DNA of 64,000 nucleotides, taken from NCBI RefSeq assembly GCF_001053095.1, contig NZ_CGBP01000006.1:124001-188000 (forward strand). The letters run 5' to 3'. This stretch comes from Yersinia similis (GTDB taxonomy: Bacteria; Pseudomonadota; Gammaproteobacteria; Enterobacterales; Enterobacteriaceae). Below the pieces are notes generated by a model that saw only the letters and a list, made by a program, of their open reading frames with translations, made no database searches and was not told where the DNA came from. Below, in pieces: positions 34,001-41,856 of this stretch. The position numbers and the translations under genes were made by a program. Positions within the stretch are counted from its first letter, which is position 1, and each line of letters opens with the position of its first letter.

Positions 34001-34639
34001 CCCTGGAGCTGAGCGTAAATTCGCCTGATTAATAATATCGCCTTCACGCTCGCCCCCAATCAGGCTGTAATCACCAGACTGGAAGCCCGGATTTGACATA
34101 TATTTCGTGCTCGCCACCAACCCACCGACATCAACCTGAGCCTCTTTACCAAACAGTATCCCGCGAGGGTTAAGCAAGAAGATCTGACCATTTGCCTGTA
34201 AGCGGCCATAGATTTGCGATGCGCTCTGCCCTTGCACCTGATTCAATGCAATACTCTGACTATCCGGCTGGGCATAAATGACACTGTGCCCATGCGCGAT
34301 ATCAAAGCTGGCCCAATTAATCGCTAACTTATCCGTTTGCTGTGTCACGGTAAGCGTATTGCTTTGCTGATCCAGCATTCCTTGCCCGATGACGATATGA
34401 CCATTAACCGGTAACACAGGATGGGCCAGAACCAACAAGGGAAATGTGCCAAGCGCCAAGCCCGTCATCATCGCCAAACGGCTCAAGATACCAACGGCCC
34501 GGCGGTGATTATTACCCGATTGACCGCCCTTCGACGACAAGGCTCGGCCATATGATCGGGTAAATTCTCCCACGGCAATTAAGCAACCCAGCCGACGACA
34601 AAAAATAAGTTTGTACAATTTACTGTTCATTATGCGCAT
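28001..34639 (-). CDS. HMW-type two-partner secretion adhesin (TpsA)
   Basis: A 2212-residue surface exoprotein. It opens with an extended signal peptide (MNSKLYKLIFCRRLGCLIAVGE, then a second hydrophobic stretch to about 72, cleavage near VLAH). The TPS secretion domain (about 73-310) holds LNPRGILFG at 156-164 in place of the usual NPNGI. The body is a beta-helix of short repeats rich in Asn, Ser and Thr with dozens of N-X-S/T sequons; residues about 1510-2060 are long repeats. The C-terminus has Cys2182 and Cys2194, like the disulfide anchor that keeps HMW1 on the cell. A CQWC motif lies near 535. The start could be 34639 or the ATG at 34630. It is secreted by the upstream TpsB and likely glycosylated by the downstream GT41 enzyme. 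Confidence 0.92.
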   Translation of the reverse strand: MRIMNSKLYKLIFCRRLGCLIAVGEFTRSYGRALSSKGGQSGNNHRRAVGILSRLAMMTGLALGTFPLLVLAHPVLPVNGHIVIGQGMLDQQSNTLTVTQQTDKLAINWASFDIAHGHSVIYAQPDSQSIALNQVQGQSASQIYGRLQANGQIFLLNPRGILFGKEAQVDVGGLVASTKYMSNPGFQSGDYSLIGGEREGDIINQANLRSAPGGYIALVGNRIDNQRSGSITTPQGKTVLAVGHSVTLNLDHGNLLGVRIQGETVAALIQNGGLIQADGGVIQLTAKGKDMLMDTVIDNTGILQAKGLSAKNGVIHLDGGGEGVVSQMGTINVNNQQGRGGRAVVEGKHIYLNKNSNIEAKGTAGGGTVLVGGGWQGKDNQIKNATAVVMEKGSSIDVSASHSGPGGTAVLWSGDYTGFHGNIRARGGPQSGDGGLVETSSQRNLQAFGQVNASAERGDAGHWLLDPAEVTIVGSGAQSGVMTETGNIPTGVVSNAHVFIPTSNTAQILNSSINTQLNSGTNVTVTTSNASLSGCQWCNITVQADITKTAGGDATLTLHADGNIVVNNNITADAGKLNLNLLAGNTTADSSITLNNSQVLLNGGDLVAKHANDNNTARISLLGGRYDVGNFTLDGNTALASQVGVNISNAANISVAGETVISGVSSNSRGQGWRGIDISNNSTLTGVGNMTFSMRSNSNVSWMGSFTNATITSDKNITFQGAGRSSGGVNFVNGSVLSKSGSILFDINGNIVVQNAYGLQVNNSQLSAKDVKFAVNVTGADGFLLRDSNVTATSGDINANATTINKGIWISGKTNLNASGNVNLHGVTTNSAYPGADAIKISGNSSSNNVNITADGNISLIAVNEGKEIGSTVSVDYANIIAKNGDFDLNISGVKGSPFNNATITANNISMNGNISANDAVVLVNTILTAKNDIKTNLNAPNDKSFTVKENSRVSAGQNISLVAITAAPSVEAITILGTSSNKVNITAGNDISITVISSSNVSGGGIGIAEANIETKSGNFTLNSNGFRGIALANVNLTANEINVESNSTGSAGWAIRDSNITATTGNITANGTSKKEGGVIKSNTTLNAKKDINLVGVTTGGDIGDGEGLLIQGNSESSRNNIIAQGNITLSGKTNSGIATLASVYLINTNLTSTDNDININGSSKGARNVYFTDVALNARAGNITVYSETQAALPTTLSSALSLGGNISIKAQNSSVTGKALNTILGSGVGFRANSSLSVEGNATFQGETEGTGATRRGIDFSGANTLNIAKGSKLFFLGENKGAQVTAGGNGITYTSPKKLTINNNGSLIMEGRSTSGTGINFPTSNDTIVLNGEGDTLIKGSSVTGGGVAISGVVNNSTGPVTIEGASTDGTGVHLFSGEHQINRINVTGISTQAEGLRISGNANITDTVLIGRSINSSGIKVDSLPGSSVTTHAVLDNASLNGSSTNGNGVEVTSDIKGIHQSFVNGTTDGIGYGIDIGENLNVTGTSEADLLILQGMATTGTGTGIKLNGNNDLSNTSLNSSAVDGIALDITGPLANQGNVILNGTASGLGIGAQVNGSLSDSVVNGTSANGIGVQINGSLENSRINGMSTNGSGVKVDGESVLSNTALIGNSTEGKGIEIGANVVGSKGSSVQGDVVNGTGVVIDKDVILTGGSADDLLAVNGNATGEKGSGVTLGGNNTLDNTTLSGNATDGTGIDITGPLTNNGSTVITGLADNGDGVQLDGVITGGTVNGTSTGASGIKVDGESTLDNATLNGSSTDGAGVNITADLTGSNGSAVHGVTVNGVGVAISQDPDLIGGGADDLLAITGNASGEKGTGVQLGGNNTLDNTTLSGNATDGTGVDITGPLTNSGNTTLAGKAEKGDGVQLEGAITGGTVNGTSDSGAGIHVDGETTLDNATLHGNSNEGQGVDLAANLSGNHGSAVQGDTVNGTGIDVGKDVTLSGGGADDPLTVSGNARGEEGTGVQLAGNHTLDNTSLSGNATDGHGVEINGSLINNGNTTINGKTSDDGHGVHINGAVSGGEINGHSDNSHGVFLDESALLNDIVIGGGTGSYKPPVFIALPETIGEHVTINGKPIDKTQPEDSKARESDNPTRGKYTPLPPVTDPVLPPASTDDEKNTEQTSTLIPYQKREDLDMLIMARNHILSTLEGRDLSSSVVNESEQSAAGVTGIMVCLPLSEASEHEPCDKYILDKGQPHLPMMVKK
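28560..30100 (-). repeat. Long tandem repeats (438 bp, 146 residues) within TpsA
   Basis: The phrase GGNNTLDNTTLSGNATDG recurs at exact 438-bp spacing: landmark codons begin at about 28695, 29133 and 29571, with a more diverged fourth copy near 30075 (504 bp further). Each unit encodes 146 residues with four or five sub-modules of the type N-G-T-S or N-A-T, giving regularly spaced N-X-S/T sequons. The stretch is GC-richer than the rest of tpsA, as if the units arose or were acquired separately. Near identity between units 2 and 3 makes copy-number change by recombination likely. Confidence 0.9.
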
Positions 34640-34670
34640 CCATTAAATCTGACAAATATGCCGATAAGCG

Positions 34671-36461
34671 CTAAAACATCTTATAAGCGCTTAACCAAAG
34701 CTGATCGTTATCTTGATGACGGGTTACTGCCTGACCGGTTCGGTGTGCCCAGGTCAGATTCAAAAAATAATCTGCCGGGCGTGCGAGAGTGATATAGGAA
34801 CCAAAGCCAGATATGTTGATATTATTTTCAGAGAGGCCCACGATAGGCTGGCGATAATAAGCCCCCCACCCTTGGTCGAAAAACGCCGCTACGGTAATTT
34901 GATGCCCATAGCCAGCCCAGTCCGGAAAATCAGGCTGCCAGCGTGTGCGCAATTCTGTGGTAAAAATTGTCCCTTTATCGACAGAGCCTTCGCCAATACC
35001 ATAGGCACGAACCGCCAGTGGCCCGCCCAAGAGTAATTTTTGCGAGCTGTCCAGATTTTTACTGGCCATTTGACCGGTAAATTGATTGAAGAAAGAGAAG
35101 TGAGACCCAACGCCCTGATCATGGCCGGCGCGATAATTAAAGCGGCTAAAATTACCGCTCACATGGGTCAGTGTATTTATGCTTTGGCTGTATTCGTCAT
35201 CCAGTGCAAGATCCCCTGCCGTGCCCAGTAAATTGAAATTACTGAGCCCACGGGGTAAGGCAGTAAAAGTGCCACTGATACCAAATTCGCCCGCATTCAG
35301 GTTACGTTTTTGTTCTGGTAACAGGATTAATGAATCACGCATTCTGGCCTGATAATAACCCGCATTTACATCAATCCGTGCAGCAGAGGTGCGTATCCAT
35401 GGATGTCGTAAATTGATGCCCCAGGTAGTAGAGTGACCATGTGCATCTAATACGGAAAACGGCCCCGTTAACGTATAATCCAGATAGCTATAATTAAGTG
35501 CCGCCCGGGTACCATAGCTATTAATGGGAAAGTTATAATCCAGCAAGCCATTAAAGACATCTGCCGAGCTGGATAAAATTAAATCGGCCCGTAATTGATC
35601 TCCCCAGCCGGTGAGGTTATTAAGCACCCCTCCGGTTAACAGGCGATTATGACCAGAATAATCATTTCCCTGATTATCGGCTGCAAGATAAGCCATCATT
35701 TTTTTTCCGGGTGTAACATCAGCATAAATTCGGGTCATTCCAGATTGAGTACCCGGTTTTAATGCCAGAGAAGCCTCAACGCCCGGTATTTCATTCAAAA
35801 TTAGCGCCGTGCGTTCAAGGCGAGATAATTCAACGGGAGACGCAGCACAATCTTTATCACCAAAGAACCCAATTTCTTTACTACAACTATTACTTTCAAT
35901 CACCGCAGTAATAAAGCGAGAATTCAAACCACTTTGGTTATTTAACTGAGGTTTGTCTAATCGACCCGCAATAACGCGCACCACAATAATACCGTCTCGA
36001 ATCGTTTGTGGTGGTAATATTACCTGAGCAGCGACCCACCCTTTTTTCCGATAGAAACGAGTCACGGCAAAAGTCATGGCTTGTAAATCGTTAAATGTGA
36101 GTGACCAATTTAACCAAGGAGTGATCACCGCCTGTAAATCCTTATTGTCAGCGGCAATGCCAGGCTGAAATAACGAGACATCGCCCTCAAACCTAACCCT
36201 TTTCAGGGTAATACGTTCACTCGCCAGTGCCCCCTTTAATGGGGTGGATTTACTTAATTGAGGAAGCTTGATATCCGTTTCCTCTGGTGCGTTCAATGGC
36301 TCTATTGTTGTTTGCCTAATCTCATTACTGATCGCCCCCGCATTTGGCACATTTAGCACTTGAGGTGCGGCAATTAATTGCGAGCAGAAAAGAGAAAAAA
36401 AAGCTAATGAACTGAATTTCAATGGGCACCATAACATGCCATGGAAATATAAAATCCTCAT
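34671..36461 (-). CDS. Two-partner secretion outer-membrane transporter (TpsB, HMW1B/ShlB family)
   Basis: A 596-residue Omp85-superfamily pore that exports the downstream TpsA. Signal peptide at about 1-31 (ending LIAA). Two POTRA domains follow: ITLKRVRFEGDVSLF begins the first near 82, and GIIVVRVIAGRLDKPQL the second near 160. The beta-barrel fills 240-596; RAYGIGEGSVDKGTIFTTELR near 495 corresponds to the loop-6 VRGY/F motif of the family (here VRAYGIGEG) and the protein ends in a short aromatic-ended strand (LWLSAYKMF), as outer-membrane proteins do. It is the first gene of the operon, 31 bp before tpsA. An ATG at residue 9 is an alternative start. Confidence 0.93.
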   Translation of the reverse strand: MRILYFHGMLWCPLKFSSLAFFSLFCSQLIAAPQVLNVPNAGAISNEIRQTTIEPLNAPEETDIKLPQLSKSTPLKGALASERITLKRVRFEGDVSLFQPGIAADNKDLQAVITPWLNWSLTFNDLQAMTFAVTRFYRKKGWVAAQVILPPQTIRDGIIVVRVIAGRLDKPQLNNQSGLNSRFITAVIESNSCSKEIGFFGDKDCAASPVELSRLERTALILNEIPGVEASLALKPGTQSGMTRIYADVTPGKKMMAYLAADNQGNDYSGHNRLLTGGVLNNLTGWGDQLRADLILSSSADVFNGLLDYNFPINSYGTRAALNYSYLDYTLTGPFSVLDAHGHSTTWGINLRHPWIRTSAARIDVNAGYYQARMRDSLILLPEQKRNLNAGEFGISGTFTALPRGLSNFNLLGTAGDLALDDEYSQSINTLTHVSGNFSRFNYRAGHDQGVGSHFSFFNQFTGQMASKNLDSSQKLLLGGPLAVRAYGIGEGSVDKGTIFTTELRTRWQPDFPDWAGYGHQITVAAFFDQGWGAYYRQPIVGLSENNINISGFGSYITLARPADYFLNLTWAHRTGQAVTRHQDNDQLWLSAYKMF

Positions 36462-37279
36462 AAATACACGCCTGATAAAGATAGAAATAACGCCAGTAAA
36501 AATAACAATAAATATTATTATTTAGTACTAACCCATACGGTTGTCATTAATTAATAAATGCAGATATCAGTCTAATATAAATATTTACACAGAAAGCCAC
36601 AGGATAGTGACAGGTATTAATAAGTCACATACTCAATAAAAACTCACCGTAAACTTAGACTAATTGCCGCCACAGGTTTACGACAAACAGTAATTTGAGA
36701 TAGATATAAAAAAAATCATAAAAAATGATGGTAAGTCTAAAGGTGTAATTATTTTTAACTACAAGAGTATTGTTTATTAAATACAAGTAATTACACGTAA
36801 GTGAATGAATATAATGGATTATCACTTCAATCCAACACAGTGGTCATACCAGTACTCGTTATTTTTAATGAAAAAAATGATATTAAAATAAAAAAAGATA
36901 AAATAAACAATACTAATAGTTAGGTAAAGCAGTAGAAGAATATAAATAAAGAAATAAGATAAAAAACATCAATTTTATGGAGATAAACAAGATAATATCA
37001 TGCGTAAAAATAAACACACTAATGGTAAATGTAAAAATAAAAAATCTATATTTGTTTGCAGGATCCTTATTATTCATTGTAACTTTCACCACCTAATTCA
37101 TTGGTGCTATAGGTAGGTAACGAATGACAAATTGATCAGGAAGCAATCTGAACAGCATTTATGCTAGCTCGTAGGGTAAGCCTCAGGGATGAGGCTATTA
37201 ATTTTAAGGTCAACGACAAGTAAGTGAGCCGGGTGAGTGAGCGCAGCTAACACCGCTGCGGTATCAAGGACAAAGGGGA
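36462..37279. other. AT-rich upstream region of the adhesin operon
   Basis: An 818-bp stretch between the mtnK stop and the tpsB start, extremely AT-rich from 36,470 to about 37,080 with many A- and T-tracts. It must hold the adhesin operon promoter and is the kind of DNA bound by H-NS and PapB-type proteins. The last 150 bp (37,120-37,279) are not AT-rich and consist of an ERIC-like repeat. No open frame of note. Confidence 0.5.
37165..37278. repeat. ERIC-like composite repeat next to mtnK
   Basis: It contains the hairpin agcctca-ggga-tgaggct (37179-37196), then the ERIC-like core acaagtaagtgagccgggtg and the block gcagctaacaccgctgcggt followed by tcaaggacaaagggga. The same hairpin and the same gctaacaccgctgcgg block occur together at 43,801-44,075, next to the 3' end of another gene, so this is a two-part Yersinia intergenic repeat. 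The outer part touches the mtnK stop. Confidence 0.6.
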
Positions 37280-38479
37280 TCAGCTATATTGGCGGACGCG
37301 AGCAACAAAACCGCCTACACCATCAACATGTGGTGCCGCCAGAATCAGGGCTCGCCCCAAACTTAATGCGTGGCGCTGGCATGCACGGCGCATCTCTTCA
37401 TCGTCAATAGAATCCAAATCAGCAACGTGGGCTAAACCAATGGTGCGGCGAATTAACTCACTACCACAATAACCAATAGCATCCCGCCAAACGTGCTGTA
37501 GAAATTGCGTAGCATAACCTTCCACCGCCAACGCGGGATCCTGTGTTTTTTCCTGACTTAAGACCAAAAAACGGGCGGCGAATGTTTGCCAAACCGTTTG
37601 GATATCTTTCAGTCGTTGTTCACGCCCCGCCGCCGCATCACGGGGACCCGCTAATCCCGGTAACCCACAGTAATTAAGCAGTAAATTCCCAAGCGCAGTA
37701 CCAATATCAAAACCAATAGGGCCATAAAAACCAAATTCAGCATCAATAGTTTTCAAACGGCCATCAGCAACAAAAATTGAACCACTGTGAATATCGCCGT
37801 GAAGTAATGCCTCTGCCTGACTCAGGAAGCGATGTTTCAGTGAGGCTACAGCTAACTTGAGCGCCTTATCCTGTCTTAACGACAACACTTCTGGCAAAAG
37901 TACCGGATCAAAGTTATTACGTTCGTGATCAATATAGGGGTCGGTAAAGAACAGATCTTCGGTGATTTGGCATAATTCTGGGTTGGTATAACGGCTCACC
38001 GCCGCTTTTTTCGCTTGCGCAGACTGGTAGAAATCAGAGGTATGGAATAACGTCTGCGCTAAATATTCACCCAGTTGTTCTGCTGCATGTGGGTAATAAT
38101 TTCCCTGAATCAACTCGTGACGCCAAATATGGTGATCAGATAAATCTTCCTGCACCATCACCGCCAATTCCGCATCATGGTGCAGCACCTTCACCGTATG
38201 TTGCGGGCAGAATTGGCTGTGTGTCAGCAATGTTTCCGCCTCAATGCGCGCACGATCCAACGTTAACGGCCAGGACTCCCCCACACAACGCACATAAGGA
38301 AGAGCCTGTTTAACGATCACACGGCTTATTCCTGCTGTATCACAAATTTTAAACACCAAATTGAGGTTTCCATCCCCAATTTCATCAGCCGTCACCAAGG
38401 CCAGTGGATCGGCCACCTGACCAAATTGGCGTGCATATTCAACCGCATCCGCAGCAGTAAACATATGGTAGCGCGACAT
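37280..38479 (-). CDS. mtnK: 5-methylthioribose kinase
   Basis: Phosphorylates 5-methylthioribose to its 1-phosphate, first step of the salvage of methylthioadenosine to methionine in organisms that hydrolyse it first. The 399-residue product has the kinase-like fold motifs [19 protein letters not shown] near 53, [16 protein letters not shown] near 225 (catalytic HGD) and [19 protein letters not shown] near 245 (metal-binding DxE). I chose the ATG at 38479 ([18 protein letters not shown]) with GAGG upstream over a TTG two codons earlier. It is divergent from mtnA across a promoter region with candidate MetJ boxes. Confidence 0.95.
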   Translation of the reverse strand: MSRYHMFTAADAVEYARQFGQVADPLALVTADEIGDGNLNLVFKICDTAGISRVIVKQALPYVRCVGESWPLTLDRARIEAETLLTHSQFCPQHTVKVLHHDAELAVMVQEDLSDHHIWRHELIQGNYYPHAAEQLGEYLAQTLFHTSDFYQSAQAKKAAVSRYTNPELCQITEDLFFTDPYIDHERNNFDPVLLPEVLSLRQDKALKLAVASLKHRFLSQAEALLHGDIHSGSIFVADGRLKTIDAEFGFYGPIGFDIGTALGNLLLNYCGLPGLAGPRDAAAGREQRLKDIQTVWQTFAARFLVLSQEKTQDPALAVEGYATQFLQHVWRDAIGYCGSELIRRTIGLAHVADLDSIDDEEMRRACQRHALSLGRALILAAPHVDGVGGFVARVRQYS

Positions 38480-38589
38480 ATTCAACCTCGTTGTTCTTTA
38501 CCTGATTCAGATTCACTCACCGCCAACCACTTCCTTAGCCGTGAAATTATTTCCTGTTAAAACATAAAATATTCTGCATTTAGGTGTAA

Positions 38590-38613
38590 AAACATATGGA
38601 CGTCTATACATCC
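38590..38613. promoter_or_regulatory. Candidate MetJ operator between mtnK and mtnA
   Basis: Tandem 8-mers resembling the met box AGACGTCT: aaacatat (38590-38597, 5/8), ggacgtct (38598-38605, 7/8) and atacatcc (38606-38613). MetJ binds two or more adjacent boxes with S-adenosylmethionine as corepressor. The site lies 62 bp before mtnA and about 110 bp before mtnK, so it could control both. Confidence 0.6.
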
Positions 38614-38674
38614 GCAAAGCATGTTGGCAGAATAAGAAACCAGATGCAATAACGCAACATGGATTTAACTGACA

Positions 38675-39715
38675 ATGCAGACGCTTAACACCCTCGGCTT
38701 ACAGACCACCAGCTTAAAAATTGTCAATGGCCAGCTTTGGATCCTTGACCAACAGGCACTGCCACAGCGTCAAGAGTGGCTGCTAGCCGATACCGTAGGT
38801 TCGCTGATTGAACATATTCAGGCGCTACGGGTACGCGGTGCGCCACTTATTGGCTTGTCAGCCAGCCTGTTACTGGCGCTACTGGCAGAACGTGGTTTAT
38901 CGCAGGCGCTACTTGAGCAGGCATTGATTGCCCTGCGTGAGTCGCGACCGACGGCCGTTAACCTAATGAATAATCTGGCACGGATGCAGCAAGCTTTATT
39001 ACAGCCCAATTGGGTTACTGTGATGGTCGCTGAAGCGCTACGATTAATCGATGAAGACCGTGAGTTGTGTGAGCGTATTGCCCAGCATGGCGCGGCACTG
39101 GTTAAACCCGGTAGCAACCTATTGACCCATTGCAATACTGGCGGGCTGGCCACTGCCGGGATCGGCACCGCGATTGGCGTCTTACTGCGCGCCCATCAAC
39201 AGGGCAACATCCGACAGGTTTGGGTTGATGAAACCCGGCCCTTATTACAAGGTGGGCGTTTAACCGCCTGGGAATTAGGTGAATTGGGGATTCCCTATCA
39301 ATTGATTTGCGATTCGATGGCCGCCAGCCTGATGGCTCAGGGCCAAGTGGATGCTATTTGGGTCGGTGCTGACCGTATTGCAGCCAACGGTGATGTGGCG
39401 AACAAAATTGGCACCTACAGTCTGGCGGTATTGGCGCATTACCACCGAATCCCATTCTATGTTGCCGCACCACACACCACCCACGATCCAGATTGCCCTG
39501 ATGGGGCGGCGATCCCGATTGAGCAACGTGCTGCCAGTGAGGTGACCGGTGTCTCTGGCGGATTTGGTCATTGCCAGTGGGCACCAGAAGACGCGTCGGT
39601 GTACAACCCAGCCTTTGATGTCACCCCAGCGGCATTGATCAGTGGTTGGGTGTTAGATAGTGGAGTGATCACACCTGAACAGGTCGCGGCGGGCTTTTTT
39701 CAGCCTCACCGCTAA
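38675..39715 (+). CDS. mtnA: Methylthioribose-1-phosphate isomerase
   Basis: Converts 5-methylthioribose-1-phosphate to methylthioribulose-1-phosphate, the step after MtnK. The 346-residue product belongs to the eIF2B-like isomerase family. Signature stretches are [15 protein letters not shown] near residue 53, [21 protein letters not shown] near 150 (catalytic Cys in HCNTG) and [25 protein letters not shown] near 228 (catalytic Asp), all intact. Length is standard. It is transcribed alone, divergently from mtnK and convergent with mtnD. Confidence 0.97.
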   Translation: MQTLNTLGLQTTSLKIVNGQLWILDQQALPQRQEWLLADTVGSLIEHIQALRVRGAPLIGLSASLLLALLAERGLSQALLEQALIALRESRPTAVNLMNNLARMQQALLQPNWVTVMVAEALRLIDEDRELCERIAQHGAALVKPGSNLLTHCNTGGLATAGIGTAIGVLLRAHQQGNIRQVWVDETRPLLQGGRLTAWELGELGIPYQLICDSMAASLMAQGQVDAIWVGADRIAANGDVANKIGTYSLAVLAHYHRIPFYVAAPHTTHDPDCPDGAAIPIEQRAASEVTGVSGGFGHCQWAPEDASVYNPAFDVTPAALISGWVLDSGVITPEQVAAGFFQPHR

Positions 39716-39738
39716 TGATGCCTGAAGTTTTATATTTC

Positions 39739-40281
39739 TTAATTTAGGCGAGGATAGGCGTCGGCAATATTATCGCCGGTAGAACGTGCTATCCAGCCTT
39801 CCGGGTTATCGAACACGCGGATAGCCGTGAAATTAGGTGCTGATCCCATATCGAACCAATGAGGGATATCCGCCGGGACGGATAACAGATCATTTTTTTC
39901 GCACAGAATCTGGTAAACCTGCTCGTTCAGATGCAAACAGAACAGCCCGCTACCTTCAACAAAGAAACGCACTTCATCTTCACCGTGGGTATGCTCAGAT
40001 AAAAATTTCTCTCGCAGTGCTTCACGTTGAGGATTATCGGGGCGCATGCTGATGACATCCCAGCTCTTATAGCCATTTTCTGCCACCAGCCGATCAATCT
40101 CATGCTGATAAGCCGCAATAACGGCCTCTGGCTGTGGGTTCTCACCCAGCTCACAATCTGCCTGCCAGCGCTCAAAGCGCACCCCGATAGCCGTCAACTG
40201 CTGTTGAATTTCTTCAGCATTGTGGCTCTGCCACAACGGTTTTTCTGGCTGTTGGTCGCTAAAAATCGTTAATCCGCTCAT
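39739..40281 (-). CDS. mtnD: Acireductone dioxygenase
   Basis: Metal-dependent (Fe2+ or Ni2+) dioxygenase that turns the acireductone into the keto acid precursor of methionine plus formate (Fe form). The 180-residue cupin protein has [20 protein letters not shown] near 95-115, giving the HxH and E metal ligands, and a later IPHWFDMG with the fourth His. I chose the ATG at 40281 ([16 protein letters not shown]), the family start; its ribosome site AGGGGAG lies inside a tandem repeat array described separately. It is the third gene of the mtnB-mtnC-mtnD run. Confidence 0.95.
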   Translation of the reverse strand: MSGLTIFSDQQPEKPLWQSHNAEEIQQQLTAIGVRFERWQADCELGENPQPEAVIAAYQHEIDRLVAENGYKSWDVISMRPDNPQREALREKFLSEHTHGEDEVRFFVEGSGLFCLHLNEQVYQILCEKNDLLSVPADIPHWFDMGSAPNFTAIRVFDNPEGWIARSTGDNIADAYPRLN

Positions 40282-40407
40282 GCTGTAAACTCCCCTAAAC
40301 AATCATGCTGTAAACTGACCTAGAACAATTACTCTGTAAACAGACTTAAAATAATCATTCGGTAAACGGACCTAAAATAATTATTCAGTAAACGGACCTA
40401 AAACAAT
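40279..40407 (-). repeat. Five tandem 25-26-bp repeats from the mtnC 3' end to the mtnD start
   Basis: Units: 40279-40303 (25 bp), 40304-40329, 40330-40355, 40356-40381 and 40382-40407 (26 bp each), sharing the core gtaaac-gacctaaaacaat. The unit nearest mtnC (40382-40407) is mtnC coding sequence (codons IVLGPFTE and part of the stop), so the array grew by duplication of the mtnC 3' end. The unit nearest mtnD ends on its start codon; in that unit the gacc of other copies is tccc, which makes AGGGGAG on the minus strand, the mtnD ribosome site. Confidence 0.92.
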
Positions 40408-41070
40408 CTGATCAAAACGATTAACTTGTGGATGAGCGCTGTCATTATCGGGTAGATCACGAATCAACTGACAGGTATGCCAGCCAGCAAGCTGTGCGGC
40501 ATCCAGTTCTTGGCGAATATCGGATAAAAATAGCAGGGCCTGCGGCGCAATACCCAGTTGGCTGGCAATATTCTGGTAAGCGCTCACTTCTCGTTTTGCG
40601 CCCACGCGGGTATCAAAGTAGCCACTGAACAGCGGACGTAAATCCCCGGCATCGCTGTAGCCAAATAACAACTTCTGGGCCGCTACTGAACCAGAAGAAT
40701 AGACATACAACTTCAGCCCCTGTTTTTGCCAATCAGCCAGTTGTTGGGCAACCTCCGGATACAAATGGCCGCGAAAATCCGCTTGCAAGTAACCCGTGCG
40801 CCAGATAATGCCTTGAATGGCCTTCAATACGGTAGATTTGCGGTCTTCGTCCATAAAACCATGCAAAACGGTAATCAATGTTTCAATATCGGCATCCGGT
40901 TGTGCAATTTCGCGGCGTAAATCGACCAGTAGAGCGGCGATATCGTCGTCCTGCTGATGCGCACGTAAGAAAGGTGTCAACCGCTCACGGGCATAAGGAA
41001 ACAGCACTTGATGGACAAAACGGATGTCAGTGGTGGTGCCTTCAATATCGGTAACAATGGCCTGAATCAT
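40381..41070 (-). CDS. mtnC: Enolase-phosphatase E1
   Basis: Bifunctional HAD-family enzyme that enolises and dephosphorylates 2,3-diketo-5-methylthiopentyl-1-phosphate to the acireductone. The 229-residue product has the HAD motif I at the start ([15 protein letters not shown], where the second Asp position is Glu as in this family), motif [16 protein letters not shown] near 115 and the C-terminal Asp motif [14 protein letters not shown] near 175. It starts with an ATGA overlap with the mtnB stop, indicating coupled translation. Its 3' end is the seed of the tandem repeat leading to mtnD. Confidence 0.96.
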   Translation of the reverse strand: MIQAIVTDIEGTTTDIRFVHQVLFPYARERLTPFLRAHQQDDDIAALLVDLRREIAQPDADIETLITVLHGFMDEDRKSTVLKAIQGIIWRTGYLQADFRGHLYPEVAQQLADWQKQGLKLYVYSSGSVAAQKLLFGYSDAGDLRPLFSGYFDTRVGAKREVSAYQNIASQLGIAPQALLFLSDIRQELDAAQLAGWHTCQLIRDLPDNDSAHPQVNRFDQIVLGPFTE

Positions 41071-41717
41071 TTGGCCTCCACTTTAGGATTTACGTCAAAT
41101 TTAGGATTCACATCAAATAAGCGACGTTGCAGCTCGCACTGGAACAAAAACTCCAGCCCTTCCAGATGGCGACGGGCTTCAACCACGTTGGTGCCCCAAC
41201 AGTACAAACCATGACCACGGACCAAAAAGCCATACTGCAATGGGCTATTATCAGCATAAGCCACCACCCGCTGTGCCAATGCAGGAATATCCTGGTCATT
41301 GTCAAAAATCGGGATCACCACCGCGTCCAGATGGCTGCGCTGACCTGACAACGATTTTTGCATCTCATAGCCTTGCAACACCAACTCATTACTGCGCTCA
41401 ACCCGTGACAGCACGGTGGCATTCACCGAGTGCGTGTGTAGCACCGCATGGATTTCAGGATACAGGCGATACAGCAAGGTATGCAGGCCGGTCTCTGCCG
41501 ACGGCGTGCGGCCACTCGGCACATGGTTATTGGCGGTTTCTACCAGCAGGAAATCTTCTGCGGTCAGGCTGCCTTTGTCTTTACCAGATTCAGTGATTAA
41601 ACAGTGGGCCAAATCCAGCCTCAGGGACATATTACCGCCAGTCGCCGGGCACCAGCCCTTCTCGCCGATCCAGTGGCAGGCGGCTAACAGCGCGCCAAGT
41701 TGTCTATTTTCGGTCAT
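41067..41717 (-). CDS. mtnB: Methylthioribulose-1-phosphate dehydratase
   Basis: Zinc-dependent class II aldolase-fold dehydratase of 216 residues, step after MtnA. Motifs: [11 protein letters not shown] near residue 21, [15 protein letters not shown] near 95 (HxH zinc ligands) and [11 protein letters not shown] near 165 (third His). The C-terminus carries a six-residue tandem duplication, [12 protein letters not shown], encoded by two 18-bp units (41082-41099 and 41100-41117), beyond the conserved domain. First gene of mtnBCD, divergent from mtnE with a candidate MetJ site between them. Confidence 0.96.
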   Translation of the reverse strand: MTENRQLGALLAACHWIGEKGWCPATGGNMSLRLDLAHCLITESGKDKGSLTAEDFLLVETANNHVPSGRTPSAETGLHTLLYRLYPEIHAVLHTHSVNATVLSRVERSNELVLQGYEMQKSLSGQRSHLDAVVIPIFDNDQDIPALAQRVVAYADNSPLQYGFLVRGHGLYCWGTNVVEARRHLEGLEFLFQCELQRRLFDVNPKFDVNPKVEAK

Positions 41718-41773
41718 TGCATATCCCTGTTATGGTGTTTGTATTGCCAGTATTTGTACTGTTTTAGCCGTTT

Positions 41774-41789
41774 AAACATCTAAGCGTCT
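41774..41789. promoter_or_regulatory. Candidate MetJ operator between mtnB and mtnE
   Basis: Two adjacent 8-mers, aaacatct (41774-41781) and aagcgtct (41782-41789), each match the met box AGACGTCT at 6 of 8 positions and are in phase. The site is in the 139-bp divergent promoter region of mtnBCD and mtnE-yafV. Together with the site near 38,600 it would place all mtn transcripts under MetJ. Confidence 0.55.
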
Positions 41790-41856
41790 TGATTGCCAAA
41801 TCTTAACATCGTGTTATATTTACGGCAACATACAGCGCCAAGAGTATTCATCCGCC

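Noticed and set aside
38480-38674. SAM riboswitch before the mtn genes
   Set aside because: No S-box or SAM-II type fold could be recognised; tandem met boxes explain likely regulation better.
40279-40407. Possible CRISPR array between mtnC and mtnD
   Set aside because: Units are directly joined with no spacers and derive from the mtnC coding end; no cas genes in the window.
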